Of a stretch of DNA of 14,423 bases, positions 1 to 7,284 are shown one piece after another. The notes under the pieces are model-generated. The model saw nothing but the letters and a program-made list of their open reading frames with translations, was not told the DNA's origin and did not search any database. The DNA lies in assembly GCA_945902735.1 (NCBI GenBank), contig CAMDNF010000077.1, forward strand, positions 1 through 14,423, given 5' to 3'. The translations under genes were made by a program, and so were the position numbers. Each line of letters starts with the position of its first letter. Position 1 is the first letter of the stretch. This stretch comes from SHWC01 sp945902735. GTDB taxonomy: Bacteria > Pseudomonadota > Alphaproteobacteria > UBA828.

Positions 1-716
1 TTCCAGAAAAACCCAGGCCGCTTCGTCAACAAGACCCCGCAGCCACCCCAGAAACCAACAGCCGTCTGGATCAATCCACCAACCAACAAGCTCGCCAACC
101 AAGCCTAAATTACAAAGCCGGCCGTCTCATTGTCGTTGACACGTTCCGGGCGCAGGAGCCGGCGGCGGAGAACGTGCCGCCCGACACCAATCTCCAAAGT
201 ACCGAGGCACCAAAGGACGAGACAGCAATCGCTGACATGGCACCCGCGGCCGGTGGCGAGGAACCGGATATGGCGGCCGACAATCCCTCGGAACCGCCTC
301 CGCCCGAAGCCCAGGAGCCGCCGATGGTTGGCCCCTTCCCCGCCGATGACCTGTTCCTACAGCAACTCTTCGCGCTCGGCACGGTGTTCGCCCTCAACGA
401 ATTTTCGATCGACGCGCCAGGCACCGGCATGAAGGCAAGCGGGCGCCTCAATGTCGATCCGGAATCGATGACCATGGGCACGGGCAAGATCAAAGCCACG
501 CTACGCGGCATCGATGCATTGCTCGCTTATGCCAATGCCGAGGCCCGAACTGACGATGAAATGAAGGACATGGCCGCCTTCATGATTTTTTTGAAAGGGC
601 TCGGCAAGCCCGAGGGCAGCGGGGCCGATATGGCGTATGTCTATGACATCGACATCCCGAAGGCAGGCCCGCCGACCGTCAATGGCACGCCGCTCGACGG
701 CATGATGGGCCAATAG
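1..716 (+). CDS. 3' part of a protein of unknown function, DUF2125/DUF945-like tail (5' end outside window)
   Basis: The reading frame is open from the left edge (first full codon at position 3) to TAG at 714-716, so the true start lies upstream. The GTG at 174 is internal and not a credible start. The visible 237 codons begin with a Gln/Asn/Pro-rich stretch, then an acidic Pro/Glu-rich linker (roughly codons 60-105), then a folded-looking C-terminal part. That part ends in a run with the pattern Tyr-x-Tyr-Asp-Ile-Asp followed by TVNGTPL. A C-terminal 'G-x-x-T-V-N-G-x-P-L' ending, plus a repeated amphipathic strand pattern, recalls envelope proteins of the DUF2125/DUF945 kind, but this is a weak resemblance. 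It converges on the transporter pair on the opposite strand with 18 bases between stop codons. Function unknown. Confidence 0.7.
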   Translation, partial: PEKPRPLRQQDPAATPETNSRLDQSTNQQARQPSLNYKAGRLIVVDTFRAQEPAAENVPPDTNLQSTEAPKDETAIADMAPAAGGEEPDMAADNPSEPPPPEAQEPPMVGPFPADDLFLQQLFALGTVFALNEFSIDAPGTGMKASGRLNVDPESMTMGTGKIKATLRGIDALLAYANAEARTDDEMKDMAAFMIFLKGLGKPEGSGADMAYVYDIDIPKAGPPTVNGTPLDGMMGQ

Positions 717-734
717 GCGCGTTCAGCAGCGGCG

Positions 735-1178
735 CTAAACTTCGCTAAGCGCAACCCGCGCGTTGAGCCGCTGGTTCATCAGATCGACCGCCACCATGCC
801 GACGATCATGGCGGCGATGAAGATGAGCGAGTTCGTCGAGCCGAGCCCAAGCGAGGCGATCGCCGGGCCGGGGCAGAAACCGACCAGCCCCCAACCCGCG
901 CCGAAGATCACGCCGCCCACGACCAGACGCCGATCGATCGGCCAACCCGCTGGTTGGCTGACCGCGTGGCCGCGCAAATCATGGCCGCGCCGCCGCACCC
1001 AATAAAAGGCCGGCATCGCGACCGCAATCCCGCCCATCATGACCAGAATGAGGCTTGGGTCCCACGCGCCTGCGATATCGAGAAAGCCAAGCACCTTGGC
1101 CGGATCGACCATGCGCGAAATGGTCAGCCCAACGCCGAAGACGAGACCGGAGACTAGCGCGACAACGATCAAGATCAT
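735..1178 (-). CDS. YeeE/YedE-family membrane protein, second half of a split transporter (DUF6691/PmpB-like)
   Basis: A 147-residue hydrophobic protein with about four membrane segments. It carries GLTISRMVDPAKVLGFLD near residues 17-34 and a GFCPGP motif at residues 100-105, both typical of the second half of split YeeE/YedE transporters. Family members carry thiosulfate or related sulfur species through the inner membrane, and conserved cysteines line the path; Cys102 here is in the expected place. The start at 1178 is chosen because GGAGG (1184-1188, minus strand) lies 5 bases upstream. A longer frame reaching 1214 would overlap the preceding gene needlessly. Its ATG follows the upstream gene's TGA by one base, so the two are cotranscribed and probably translationally coupled. 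Substrate is inferred from the family only. Confidence 0.88.
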   Translation of the reverse strand: MILIVVALVSGLVFGVGLTISRMVDPAKVLGFLDIAGAWDPSLILVMMGGIAVAMPAFYWVRRRGHDLRGHAVSQPAGWPIDRRLVVGGVIFGAGWGLVGFCPGPAIASLGLGSTNSLIFIAAMIVGMVAVDLMNQRLNARVALSEV

Positions 1179-1179
1179 C

Positions 1180-1611
1180 TCAGCCTCCCGCCGCGTGGCG
1201 CACGAGATAGGCAACCAAAATCGCGGTCGCGAGAAAGCTCATCGTGGCAACCATTGAGCGCGGCGAAAGGCGCGCCATACCGCACACGCCATGACCGCTG
1301 GTGCACCCGCCGCCGATCCGCGTGCCGATACCGACCAGGAGCCCGGCGCCGACCAAGAGCCCGATCGAGGCATCGAGTGTGATCGGCGCGATACCGCCGA
1401 CCACCGCATTGACGAGGGCCGGCCCCGCGATCAGCCCGGCTAAAAACGCCAGCCGCCAGCGCATCTCGAGGCCTGGAACCTGGCGCGACAATAGACCGCC
1501 GACGATCCCGCTAATGCCGGCGATCCGGCCGCTATAGAGCATGAGGATGGCGGCCGACAGGCCGATTAGCGCGCCGCCGAGCAGCGCCGCGCCAGGCGTG
1601 AAGTTTTCCAT
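1180..1611 (-). CDS. YeeE/YedE-family membrane protein, first half of a split transporter (PmpA-like)
   Basis: A 143-residue protein with about four membrane helices. The hallmark motif GGGCTSGHGVCG spans residues 100-111 and carries Cys103 and Cys110. In YeeE/YedE proteins this Gly/Cys signature forms part of the pathway for thiosulfate-like sulfur compounds across the cytoplasmic membrane. Single-chain homologues are about 330-400 residues, so this gene and the one after it together make one transporter unit of about 290 residues. The ATG at 1611 is preceded by GGAGG on the minus strand at 1623-1627, a rather long 11-base spacing. It is divergent from the DUF1993-type gene. No associated rhodanese, sulfurtransferase or ArsR regulator lies within the window, so whether it imports sulfur or serves sulfide detoxification cannot be told. 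Confidence 0.9.
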   Translation of the reverse strand: MENFTPGAALLGGALIGLSAAILMLYSGRIAGISGIVGGLLSRQVPGLEMRWRLAFLAGLIAGPALVNAVVGGIAPITLDASIGLLVGAGLLVGIGTRIGGGCTSGHGVCGMARLSPRSMVATMSFLATAILVAYLVRHAAGG

Positions 1612-1695
1612 GATCCGTTTCGCCTCCCCCTCGGTTCGACCGCGCTATAACTGCCCTGCATGATCTCAGGAGGCAAGCCCTGGTCCGATCCGAGC

Positions 1696-1713
1696 GCTGA
1701 CGACATAGTCAGC
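1696..1713. promoter_or_regulatory. perfect 6-6-6 inverted repeat, possible operator
   Basis: GCTGAC, a six-base spacer, then GTCAGC form a perfect dyad in the 203-bp region between the divergent transporter pair and the DUF1993-type gene. A two-turn dyad of this size is the usual shape of a binding site for a dimeric repressor such as an ArsR- or TetR-type protein. I could not match it to a known regulator, and no regulator gene lies beside it. Chance occurrence in GC-rich DNA is possible. Confidence 0.3.
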
Positions 1714-1814
1714 CGGCACCACGATTGGGATAAGGATAATCGACCCGTTCGCCTATGATGGCGGCGGTCGAACCCCAAATCGATCCGCCCGCTCACTCGA
1801 AATCAGAGGTTGTC

Positions 1815-2333
1815 ATGATTCACGAACTCATCGTGCCGCAATTCACCAAAATGCTGACCAATCTTTTGGCCATATTGGACGCGGCCGAGAAATATGCCGG
1901 TGAGAAGAAATTCGATGTCGGCGTCCTTCTGCACGCGCGCTTGGCGCCCGACCAGTTTGACCTCATGCGTCAATTGCAGATCGTCTGCGATACGGCGAAG
2001 CTCGGCGCGGCCCGGCTCGCGGGCACCGAGGCGGCCTCGCCCGCCGATACCGACACCGAGCAGACCGTGGGCGAGATCAAGGCGCGCATTGAACGCGTGA
2101 TCGCCTATTTGCGCGGGTTTTCAGCCGAGGATTTCGCCGGTGCCGCGGCGCGGCGAATTTCTCAACCGCGCTGGAATGGCAAGACGCTCTCGGGTCAGGA
2201 ATTCCTCATCCACCATGTCATCCCCAATTTCTATTTCCATGTCACCACGGCCTACGCGATTCTGCGCCATAACGGTGTCGGGCTCGGCAAGAAAAACTAT
2301 TTGGGCGACATGCCCTACCGCGAGCCGGCGTGA
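1815..2333 (+). CDS. DUF1993 family protein (DinB-like helical fold)
   Basis: A 172-residue soluble protein starting MIHELIVPQFTKML, a typical opening for the DUF1993 family. The family is predicted to form a DinB-like four-helix bundle, and its biochemical role is not established. Further family-like features are a DARLAPDQF-type stretch (here HARLAPDQF, about residues 40-50), the TF/LSGQEFL-like segment near residue 130, and an NFYFHVTTAYAILRHNGV run near the C-terminus. The ATG at 1815 is preferred over an in-frame start at 1755 because AGAGG sits about 5 bases before it and homologues begin there. It precedes the SulP gene by 39 bases and may share its transcript. Confidence 0.85.
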   Translation: MIHELIVPQFTKMLTNLLAILDAAEKYAGEKKFDVGVLLHARLAPDQFDLMRQLQIVCDTAKLGAARLAGTEAASPADTDTEQTVGEIKARIERVIAYLRGFSAEDFAGAAARRISQPRWNGKTLSGQEFLIHHVIPNFYFHVTTAYAILRHNGVGLGKKNYLGDMPYREPA

Positions 2334-2372
2334 TCAGCACGCCAAACCGTTGACCGAACCACAACAATCTCG

Positions 2373-4083
2373 ATGAACGACGAAGCTACAACCAGGGCTG
2401 AGCCGAAAGGCCCGAGCTTCATCGAACTGTTCACGCCGAAGCTCGTGACCGTGCTGCGCGAGGGCTATGGCCTCAAAAATCTGAGGGCCGATGCCATTGC
2501 CGGCCTCACCGTCGCGATTGTCGCTCTGCCTCTTTCCATGGCCATCGCCATCGCATCGGGTGCTTCGCCCGCCCAAGGTCTCTACACCGCCATCATCGGC
2601 GGCTTTCTGATATCGGCACTGGGCGGCAGTCGATTTCAAATAGGCGGTCCGGCCGGCGCCTTCATCGTTCTGGTCGCCGCGACCGTCCACGCCCACGGCA
2701 TGGATGGCTTGCTGCTGGCCACGATTCTGGCCGGGTTCATGCTATTGGCGATCGGCCTGCTTCGGCTCGGCACCTATATCAAGTTCATTCCCTATCCGGT
2801 GACGGTCGGCTTTACCGGCGGCATCGCGGTGATCATTTTCGCGAGTCAAATAAAGGATCTTTTGGGCTTGAGCCTTTCGGTGCCTGAGCCCGGGCCCCTG
2901 ATCGAAAAAACTTCCAGTAATATGGCACAGCCTATACACCGTACAACCGGCCTCGATCGCGCTCGCTCTGGGCACCGTCGCGGTAATCATCGGACTAAAG
3001 AAGGTACGCCCGCATTGGCCGGGCCTTCTCATCGCGGTCGTCGCCACCGCGGCTGTGACGACGGCCTTCTCGCTGCCCGTCGAAACCATCGGCACAAAAT
3101 TTGGCGGCATACCGAATCACCTGTCGCCCCCAAGCCTTCCCGTCCTTTCCTGGATCAAGGTCTGGGAAGTTCTGCCGAGCGCGTTTGCGTTTGCCCTCTT
3201 GGGTTCAATCGAATCGCTACTGTCGGCCGTGGTCGCGGACGGCATGACCGGCCGCCGCCATCGCTCGAATTGCGAGTTGGTCGCCCAAGGTATCGCCAAT
3301 ATCGCATCGGGTCTGTTCGGCGGCATGTGCGCCACCGGCGCGATCGCGCGCACCGCGACCAATGTGCGCGCCGGCGCGCATGGCCCGATTGCCGGCATGT
3401 TGCACGCGATCTTCCTGCTGGTGTTCGTTTTGGTCGCCGCGCCGCTCGCCAACTTTATTCCGCTCGCCGCGCTCGCCGGCATTTTGGCCGTCGTGGCGTG
3501 GAACATGGTCGAAAAACACGCGTTCGCAGCCCTATTGCGTAGCTCGTGCGGCGATGCGGTGGTGCTGCTCGCCACCTTCTTCCTGACCATCTTCCGCGAC
3601 CTGACCGAGGCCATCGTAGTTGGTTTCGCGCTTGGCTCGGTCATTTTCATCTATCGGATGTCGCGCGCCACCGCGGTCGAAACGCACATCCCTTTTGTCG
3701 GCATGGATAGCGCCGACAGCGCCAATGGCGACCGCGCGCCCTATGACGAGACGACCGCCAATGATCCGACAGTGGTCGTCTACCGGATCAGCGGCGCGTT
3801 CTTCTTCGGCGCGGCGTCGTCGATCGGCTCGATTCTCGACCGCATCGCCGATACGCATCGCACGCTCATTGTCGATTTCTCAGCCGTCCCCTTTCTCGAT
3901 TCCACGGGCGCCAACACCATTGATGGTTTGGCGCGCAAGGCCACGAAAAAAGGTGTCACGCTGTTTCTGACCGGCACGACCACCGGCATGCGCCGTGACC
4001 TCGCGATTCACCGCGTGACCACCCCTTTGGTTCAATTCGAGACCACGATTGGTCAAGCCTTGTCCAAGGCGCGTCAAATCTAG
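2373..4083 (+). pseudogene. SulP-family anion transporter with C-terminal STAS domain, interrupted by a +1 frameshift
   Basis: Two frames together encode one SulP permease of about 569 residues, a normal family length. Codons from ATG 2373 to about 2909 give the N-terminal membrane part with AGLTVAIVALPLSMA, GGSRFQIGGPAGAF and YIKFIPYPVTVGFTGGIAV. Homology then continues in the next frame from about 2911 with a WHSLYTV...IALALGTVAVIIGLKK stretch, then VADGMTGRRHRSNCELVAQG, an ATGAIARTATNVRAGA segment and a C-terminal STAS domain containing VDFSAVPFLDSTGAN. SulP proteins move sulfate, bicarbonate or other anions through the inner membrane. Which one applies here is not evident. The first frame runs on out of register to 3542, but that tail is Arg/His-rich and meaningless. 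There is no clear ribosome-binding site before ATG 2373. With a single lesion, this is either a sequencing error or a very recent inactivation. Confidence 0.85.
2905..2910 (+). other. A6 homopolymer where the SulP frame breaks
   Basis: The run of six A follows ATC-G. Reading it as five A gives Ile-Glu-Lys-Leu-Pro and joins the two SulP frames without losing any residues. Reading six A sends the ribosome into a nonsense tail that ends at 3542. The downstream frame has TGA at 2899-2901, so the shift must occur after that point. Confidence 0.8.
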
Positions 4084-4089
4084 GACGCC

Positions 4090-4290
4090 TCAATGGTGAT
4101 TGTGATGGCGCTGGCGACGGCCATGACGGTCATGCCAATAGCGCCGATCATAATAGCCATGATCGGGCCAGAGATTGAGATAGACGCCATCGTCATGCCG
4201 ACGGCCCCGACCATCGGGTACCACCACGCAGCCAGTCGCGACCGCCAGCGTCATAAGGCACAGCGCCGCCATCAGAAGGGAACGGAGCAT
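4090..4290 (-). CDS. small His/Arg/Tyr-rich lipoprotein of unknown function
   Basis: A 66-residue product. Residues 1-21 form a lipoprotein signal peptide (short charged start, hydrophobic LLMAALCLMTLAVA core) ending in a lipobox ATGC, so Cys21 would be lipidated. The mature 46 residues are unusual: VVVPDGRGRRHDDG, then a YLNLWPDHGYYDRRYW stretch, then an Arg/His tail ending HHNHH. A GAGGG about 9 bases before ATG 4290 supports translation. Small periplasmic or outer-membrane lipoproteins with Tyr/His-rich mature parts are common in Proteobacteria and mostly uncharacterised. The histidine tail could bind metal, but that is a guess. It converges on the SulP gene with six bases between stops. 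Confidence 0.65.
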   Translation of the reverse strand: MLRSLLMAALCLMTLAVATGCVVVPDGRGRRHDDGVYLNLWPDHGYYDRRYWHDRHGRRQRHHNHH

Positions 4291-4449
4291 CGTTGATTAC
4301 CCTCATTGTCGCGATGAGTCAGGTAACTCGTCGTAAATCTCTAACGAGGGAGAACCGAAAATCCGTCGCGTCCACGTTCAAACCCCGAGCCGGACGATGG
4401 CTTTCGCGATCCCTGAGACCGTTGTTGCGCATGAGCGCGACCGCACGGC

Positions 4450-4470
4450 AAAAGCCGCGGCATGACGCGG
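4450..4470 (-). terminator. probable Rho-independent terminator downstream of tRNA-Glu
   Basis: On the minus strand CCGCG, a six-base loop and CGCGG are followed by C and TTTT. It lies about 36 bases after the tRNA 3' end. A second inverted repeat, TCCGAA/TTCGGA (4475-4500) with an A-rich and T-rich interior, lies between it and the tRNA and may assist. The stem is short, so confidence is moderate. Confidence 0.45.
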
Positions 4471-4505
4471 TGCGTCCGAACAAAAAGGCAGTTTTTCGGA
4501 GTGAT

Positions 4506-4581
4506 TGGCGTCCCCAGGGGGATTCGAACCCCCGTTTGCGGCGTGAGAGGCCGCCGTCCTGGGCCTCTAGACGATGGGGAC
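4506..4581 (-). tRNA. tRNA-Glu (anticodon CUC), CCA encoded
   Basis: On the minus strand the gene begins GTCCCCATCG at 4581 and ends GGGGAC-G-CCA at 4506, 76 bases including an encoded CCA. The acceptor stem GUCCCC/GGGGAC is perfect. The anticodon stem GCGGC/GCCGC encloses loop CUCUCAC, giving anticodon CUC. The T arm is CGGGGGTTCGAATCCCCC with a perfect five-base stem. The sequence closely follows the bacterial tRNA-Glu pattern, including the GTCTAGAGGCCCAGGAC D-arm region. It reads GAG codons, which are abundant in the neighbouring genes. It is transcribed alone as far as the window shows. Confidence 0.97.
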
Positions 4582-4601
4582 GTCGGGCCGCCGGCGCATG
4601 G

Positions 4602-4630
4602 GTGATAGCCTAGCGCCACATCAAAAGCAA
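4602..4630 (-). promoter_or_regulatory. candidate promoter of tRNA-Glu
   Basis: On the minus strand TTGCTT (4625-4630) and TATCAC (4602-4607) are separated by 17 bases. The -10 box ends 20 bases before the mature tRNA 5' end, a suitable distance for a short 5' leader. Both boxes match the sigma-70 consensus only partly, three of six and four of six bases. Confidence 0.4.
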
Positions 4631-4753
4631 TCCGAACCCATGAAATCCGGGCGTTTACCATGATCGAACCCCGCTATTTCACGGATTCTTAGGCGCTCAG
4701 TGGCATTAATCGGCTCCCGGCACCACTTCGCGGGGCCACGCAGGCAGCGCGCC

Positions 4754-5689
4754 ATGTTTGAACGAAAACCCAAACGCAAAGGTCTGAAGCGTCTCGCGCG
4801 CGTCGGCGCGGCGCTGGTCTGCGGGATCGTCGCCTTTCAACTTGGCGGCTGCGTCTTGGAGCGCTTGAATACCGAAGCCAAAAATCGTCTCAATACCAAG
4901 GTCGATCAATTCATCGCCGGCGATGAACTAACGACCGACCAACATTTGGTCGCCCAGGCGGTCAACGCGATGAACGGCGGCGCCTATTACGAAGCCGAGG
5001 CGCTGCTCGATTCCGCCGTGCAAATCAATCCGGGCAATACCGTCGCGTTGCTCAATCTCGGCGCCGTTTATGAGGCCACCGATCGGCTCGAGAAGGCGAG
5101 GCACATCTACGCCCAATTGTCCGACCCCGCGGTCCGGCCGGTGACCGGCGCTGGGCTCGCGCACAATGATGTCGCGCGCCTCGCCGCAACCCGCCTTGCT
5201 CTGTTGCGCGCCGGTCTGCAGACACCCAATTTGCGCCAGGCCATCTGGCTCAAATCCCAACAGGGCGCGAACGCACCGTCTCAAAACCAAGCGGTGGCGC
5301 AGGCCGAGATCAAGATGGTTCCCCTGCCCCCTCCCAGCACCACCAAGAGCGACGCCAAAAGTCCGAGCAAGGTCGCCGAAAAAGCTGCGCCGAAAAAATC
5401 CAAGGCCAGCAACGCCAGCGTTCAGAAGATCGCAACGCCGAAGCACGTGCTAGTGACGCTATCGAGCCATCCGAACGAAGCCGAGGCCAAAAAAGGCTGG
5501 AGCACGCTCGCCACGGAATACGCCGACGTCATCGGCCCGCTTACGCCCACGATCAAGCCGATCAAACAAGAAGGCGGCAAGCCCGATGTGTTCCGGCTCA
5601 CCACCGGGCCGTTCGCATCGGCGCGCGACGCCGCGACCTTTTGCGACCGGCTATTGGCGCATCGCGTCTATTGCGTGATTTCGGGCTAA
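4754..5689 (+). CDS. lipoprotein with TPR repeats and a C-terminal SPOR domain
   Basis: A 311-residue envelope protein. A basic start (residues 4-14) and hydrophobic segment lead to lipobox LGGC at 30-33, so Cys33 is probably lipidated. Residues about 66-121 form one or two TPR-type helical hairpins (Ala/Leu/Tyr pattern, with a TVALLNLGAVYEATDRLEKA core). Residues about 186-228 are a Lys/Ala/Pro/Ser-rich linker. Residues about 229-311 resemble a SPOR domain, with beta-strand starts HVLVTLSS and DVFRLTTGPFASARDA and a typical ending RVYCVIS. SPOR domains bind glycan strands stripped of stem peptides at division septa, so a septal or peptidoglycan-linked role is likely. The ATG at 4754 places the signal peptide correctly; a GTG at 4700 would add 18 residues before it. 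The gene stands alone, convergent with the aldolase gene six bases away. Confidence 0.85.
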   Translation: MFERKPKRKGLKRLARVGAALVCGIVAFQLGGCVLERLNTEAKNRLNTKVDQFIAGDELTTDQHLVAQAVNAMNGGAYYEAEALLDSAVQINPGNTVALLNLGAVYEATDRLEKARHIYAQLSDPAVRPVTGAGLAHNDVARLAATRLALLRAGLQTPNLRQAIWLKSQQGANAPSQNQAVAQAEIKMVPLPPPSTTKSDAKSPSKVAEKAAPKKSKASNASVQKIATPKHVLVTLSSHPNEAEAKKGWSTLATEYADVIGPLTPTIKPIKQEGGKPDVFRLTTGPFASARDAATFCDRLLAHRVYCVISG

Positions 5690-5695
5690 GCCCTT

Positions 5696-6754
5696 TCAAG
5701 CCGAGCGTCGCGCTTTTATCGCGAGCCGCGTCGTCACTTCAAGCAAACGCTCAACCTCCGCCGCCGCCATATCATGGCGCGTGACGAGGCGAATGGTCGT
5801 CGAATCCGACCATGGCTCGGGCCAGCCAAAAAATTGCGCGCCCTCCCCTTTTAACCCATCGATCACCCCACGCGGCAAATCGACGAACACCTCATTGGCC
5901 TCGACCGGCGCGGCCAATTTGCATCCGGGCAAGGCCGCAAGGCCTTGGCCAAGGCGTGCGGCCAGCCGGTTGGCATGGCCGGCGAGCTTGAGCCACAGAT
6001 CATCCGCCAGATAGGCCTCAAGCTGCGCCGCGAAGAAGCGCATTTTCGACATCAATTGCCCCGCGCGCTTATGACGAAAGGCAAGATCATCGGCGAGGTC
6101 GGTGCGAAAGAGCACAATCGCCTCAACCGCCAGTGCGCCATTCTTGGTGGCGCCGAACGACAGCGCCTCGACGCCGGCGCGCCATGTCAAATCCGCCGGC
6201 GTGCAACCCAATGACGCCACGGCATTGGCAAAGCGCGCGCCATCCATATGCACGGCAAGACCGGCCTTTTGCGCCACGCTTGAAAGCGCCTTGATTTCGG
6301 CAGGTGTATAAACGCGCCCCCATTCGGTCGATTGCGTGAGCGAAAGCACGGCCGGTTGCGCGCAGTGCACGAAGCCCTTGCCTGAAATCGCCAGGGCGCG
6401 CGCCAGCGTGTCCGGCGCGATCTTGCCGCCCTCGCCGTCAAGCCCCACCACACGCGCGCCGCCCGAGAAGAATTCGGGCGCACCGCATTCCTCGCCATTC
6501 ACGTGCGAAAGTTGATGCGCATAGATCGCGCCATAAGGCGGCGTCATGACGGAAAGCGCGAGCGCGTTCGCCACCGACCCCGTGCTGACCGGAAAGACGC
6601 GCACGGTTTTTTGGAACAGCGCACCGAACAAGTCATCAAGGCGCTGGCTAATCTCATCGCCGCCATAGGAGCCCGCCGTGCCGCGGTTCGCATGCTCGAT
6701 CGCGGCCATGATATCGGGCGCGACGCTCGCGACATTGTCGCTTCGAAAATCCAT
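5696..6754 (-). CDS. ltaE: low-specificity L-threonine aldolase, PLP-dependent
   Basis: A 352-residue fold-type I PLP enzyme, full length for the family. It cleaves L-threonine or L-allo-threonine to glycine and acetaldehyde in the cytoplasm. The N-terminal FRSDN motif and YGGDE (30-34) are characteristic. His84 in SHVNGEECGAPE stacks on the cofactor, Asp171 in HMDGARF contacts the PLP ring nitrogen, and Lys204 in SFGATKNGAL forms the Schiff base. All expected catalytic residues are present. ATG 6754 follows the upstream JAMM gene's stop by eight bases and is preceded by GAGGT on the minus strand, so it is the last gene of a three-gene run. Related beta-eliminating or aldolase activities on other beta-hydroxy amino acids cannot be excluded. 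Confidence 0.93.
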   Translation of the reverse strand: MDFRSDNVASVAPDIMAAIEHANRGTAGSYGGDEISQRLDDLFGALFQKTVRVFPVSTGSVANALALSVMTPPYGAIYAHQLSHVNGEECGAPEFFSGGARVVGLDGEGGKIAPDTLARALAISGKGFVHCAQPAVLSLTQSTEWGRVYTPAEIKALSSVAQKAGLAVHMDGARFANAVASLGCTPADLTWRAGVEALSFGATKNGALAVEAIVLFRTDLADDLAFRHKRAGQLMSKMRFFAAQLEAYLADDLWLKLAGHANRLAARLGQGLAALPGCKLAAPVEANEVFVDLPRGVIDGLKGEGAQFFGWPEPWSDSTTIRLVTRHDMAAAEVERLLEVTTRLAIKARRSA

Positions 6755-6762
6755 TTCCTACC

Positions 6763-7284
6763 TCATGGGGATTTGCGCGCGGCGCGGCGCGATCTGGCTT
6801 TAGCGCTTGAAGCGCCATCGATCGCGTGATGAAGCGGCACTTCGTGGCTCCGCCTTCCCTCACGATCAAGCCAAAAGGCGCGGCACGCGCTCACTCTGCC
6901 GCGCTCGACCGCGACGATCAACCAGATGAGCTCCGGCTCATGCGCTTGGTCGAGATCACGCGGCGAAGGCTCGGCCGGATGATCCGGGTGTGAGTGATAG
7001 TGCCCGATCACGGCCTCGTCTGTGCCGCGCAATTCACGCTCAAGCCTGAGGCGAAGCGCGGGGTCGATTTCGAACCGTCGGTGTTTTTCGTGCTCCGCGA
7101 AATTCGGGCTCGATTCCACGCGGCTTGCCTTATAGCGCCCACCTTCGACGGCTGACCCGACAATCAAACCACAGGCTTCCTCGGGGTAGACGCTTTCCGC
7201 ATGGCGAGTGATCGACGCGAGATCCTGGGGCGTCAGAAAAAGCGACCGCGGCGGATCAGGGCGTGGCGTTTTCGAGCGCGACAT
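6763..7284 (-). CDS. JAMM/MPN+ (Mov34/PAD-1) family zinc metalloprotease
   Basis: A 173-residue protein with an intact JAMM metal site: Glu36/37 in PEEACGLIVG, then HSHP (97-100), Ser107 and Asp110 in the pattern His-x-His-Pro-x6-Ser-x2-Asp. Such bacterial proteins are zinc isopeptidases or proteases. Some trim the C-terminal tail of ThiS/MoaD-like sulfur carriers, others have unknown targets. No ubiquitin-like or E1-like gene is beside it here, so the substrate is open. The C-terminal 25 residues are Arg/Ala/Ser-rich and probably disordered. I chose ATG 7284, which overlaps the end of the upstream gene by 29 bases; a TTG six bases earlier is less likely. Overlap upstream and an eight-base gap downstream imply one operon with its two neighbours. 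Confidence 0.88.
   Translation of the reverse strand: MSRSKTPRPDPPRSLFLTPQDLASITRHAESVYPEEACGLIVGSAVEGGRYKASRVESSPNFAEHEKHRRFEIDPALRLRLERELRGTDEAVIGHYHSHPDHPAEPSPRDLDQAHEPELIWLIVAVERGRVSACRAFWLDREGRRSHEVPLHHAIDGASSAKARSRRAARKSP

Noticed and set aside
732..752. GCGCT/AGCGC inverted repeat at the end of the YeeE/YedE pair as a bidirectional terminator
   Set aside because: The arms are only five bases, there is no T-run, and it overlaps coding sequence.
1644..1672. Promoter for the split transporter (minus-strand TATAGC)
   Set aside because: The -10-like box has no acceptable -35 partner at 16-18 bases, so I did not call it.
2910..3542. Out-of-register continuation of the first SulP frame, about 210 codons
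   Set aside because: It is Arg/His/Pro-rich with no membrane pattern, while the other frame over the same bases gives clear SulP sequence. It stays open only because GC-rich DNA has few stops.
3117..3650. Antisense open frame of 177 codons opposite the SulP gene
   Set aside because: It mirrors the coding strand of a well-supported gene and has no recognisable domain or ribosome-binding site.
4293..4613. Plus-strand open frame covering the tRNA region
   Set aside because: It runs through the tRNA-Glu gene in antisense, has no domain similarity and no ribosome-binding site.
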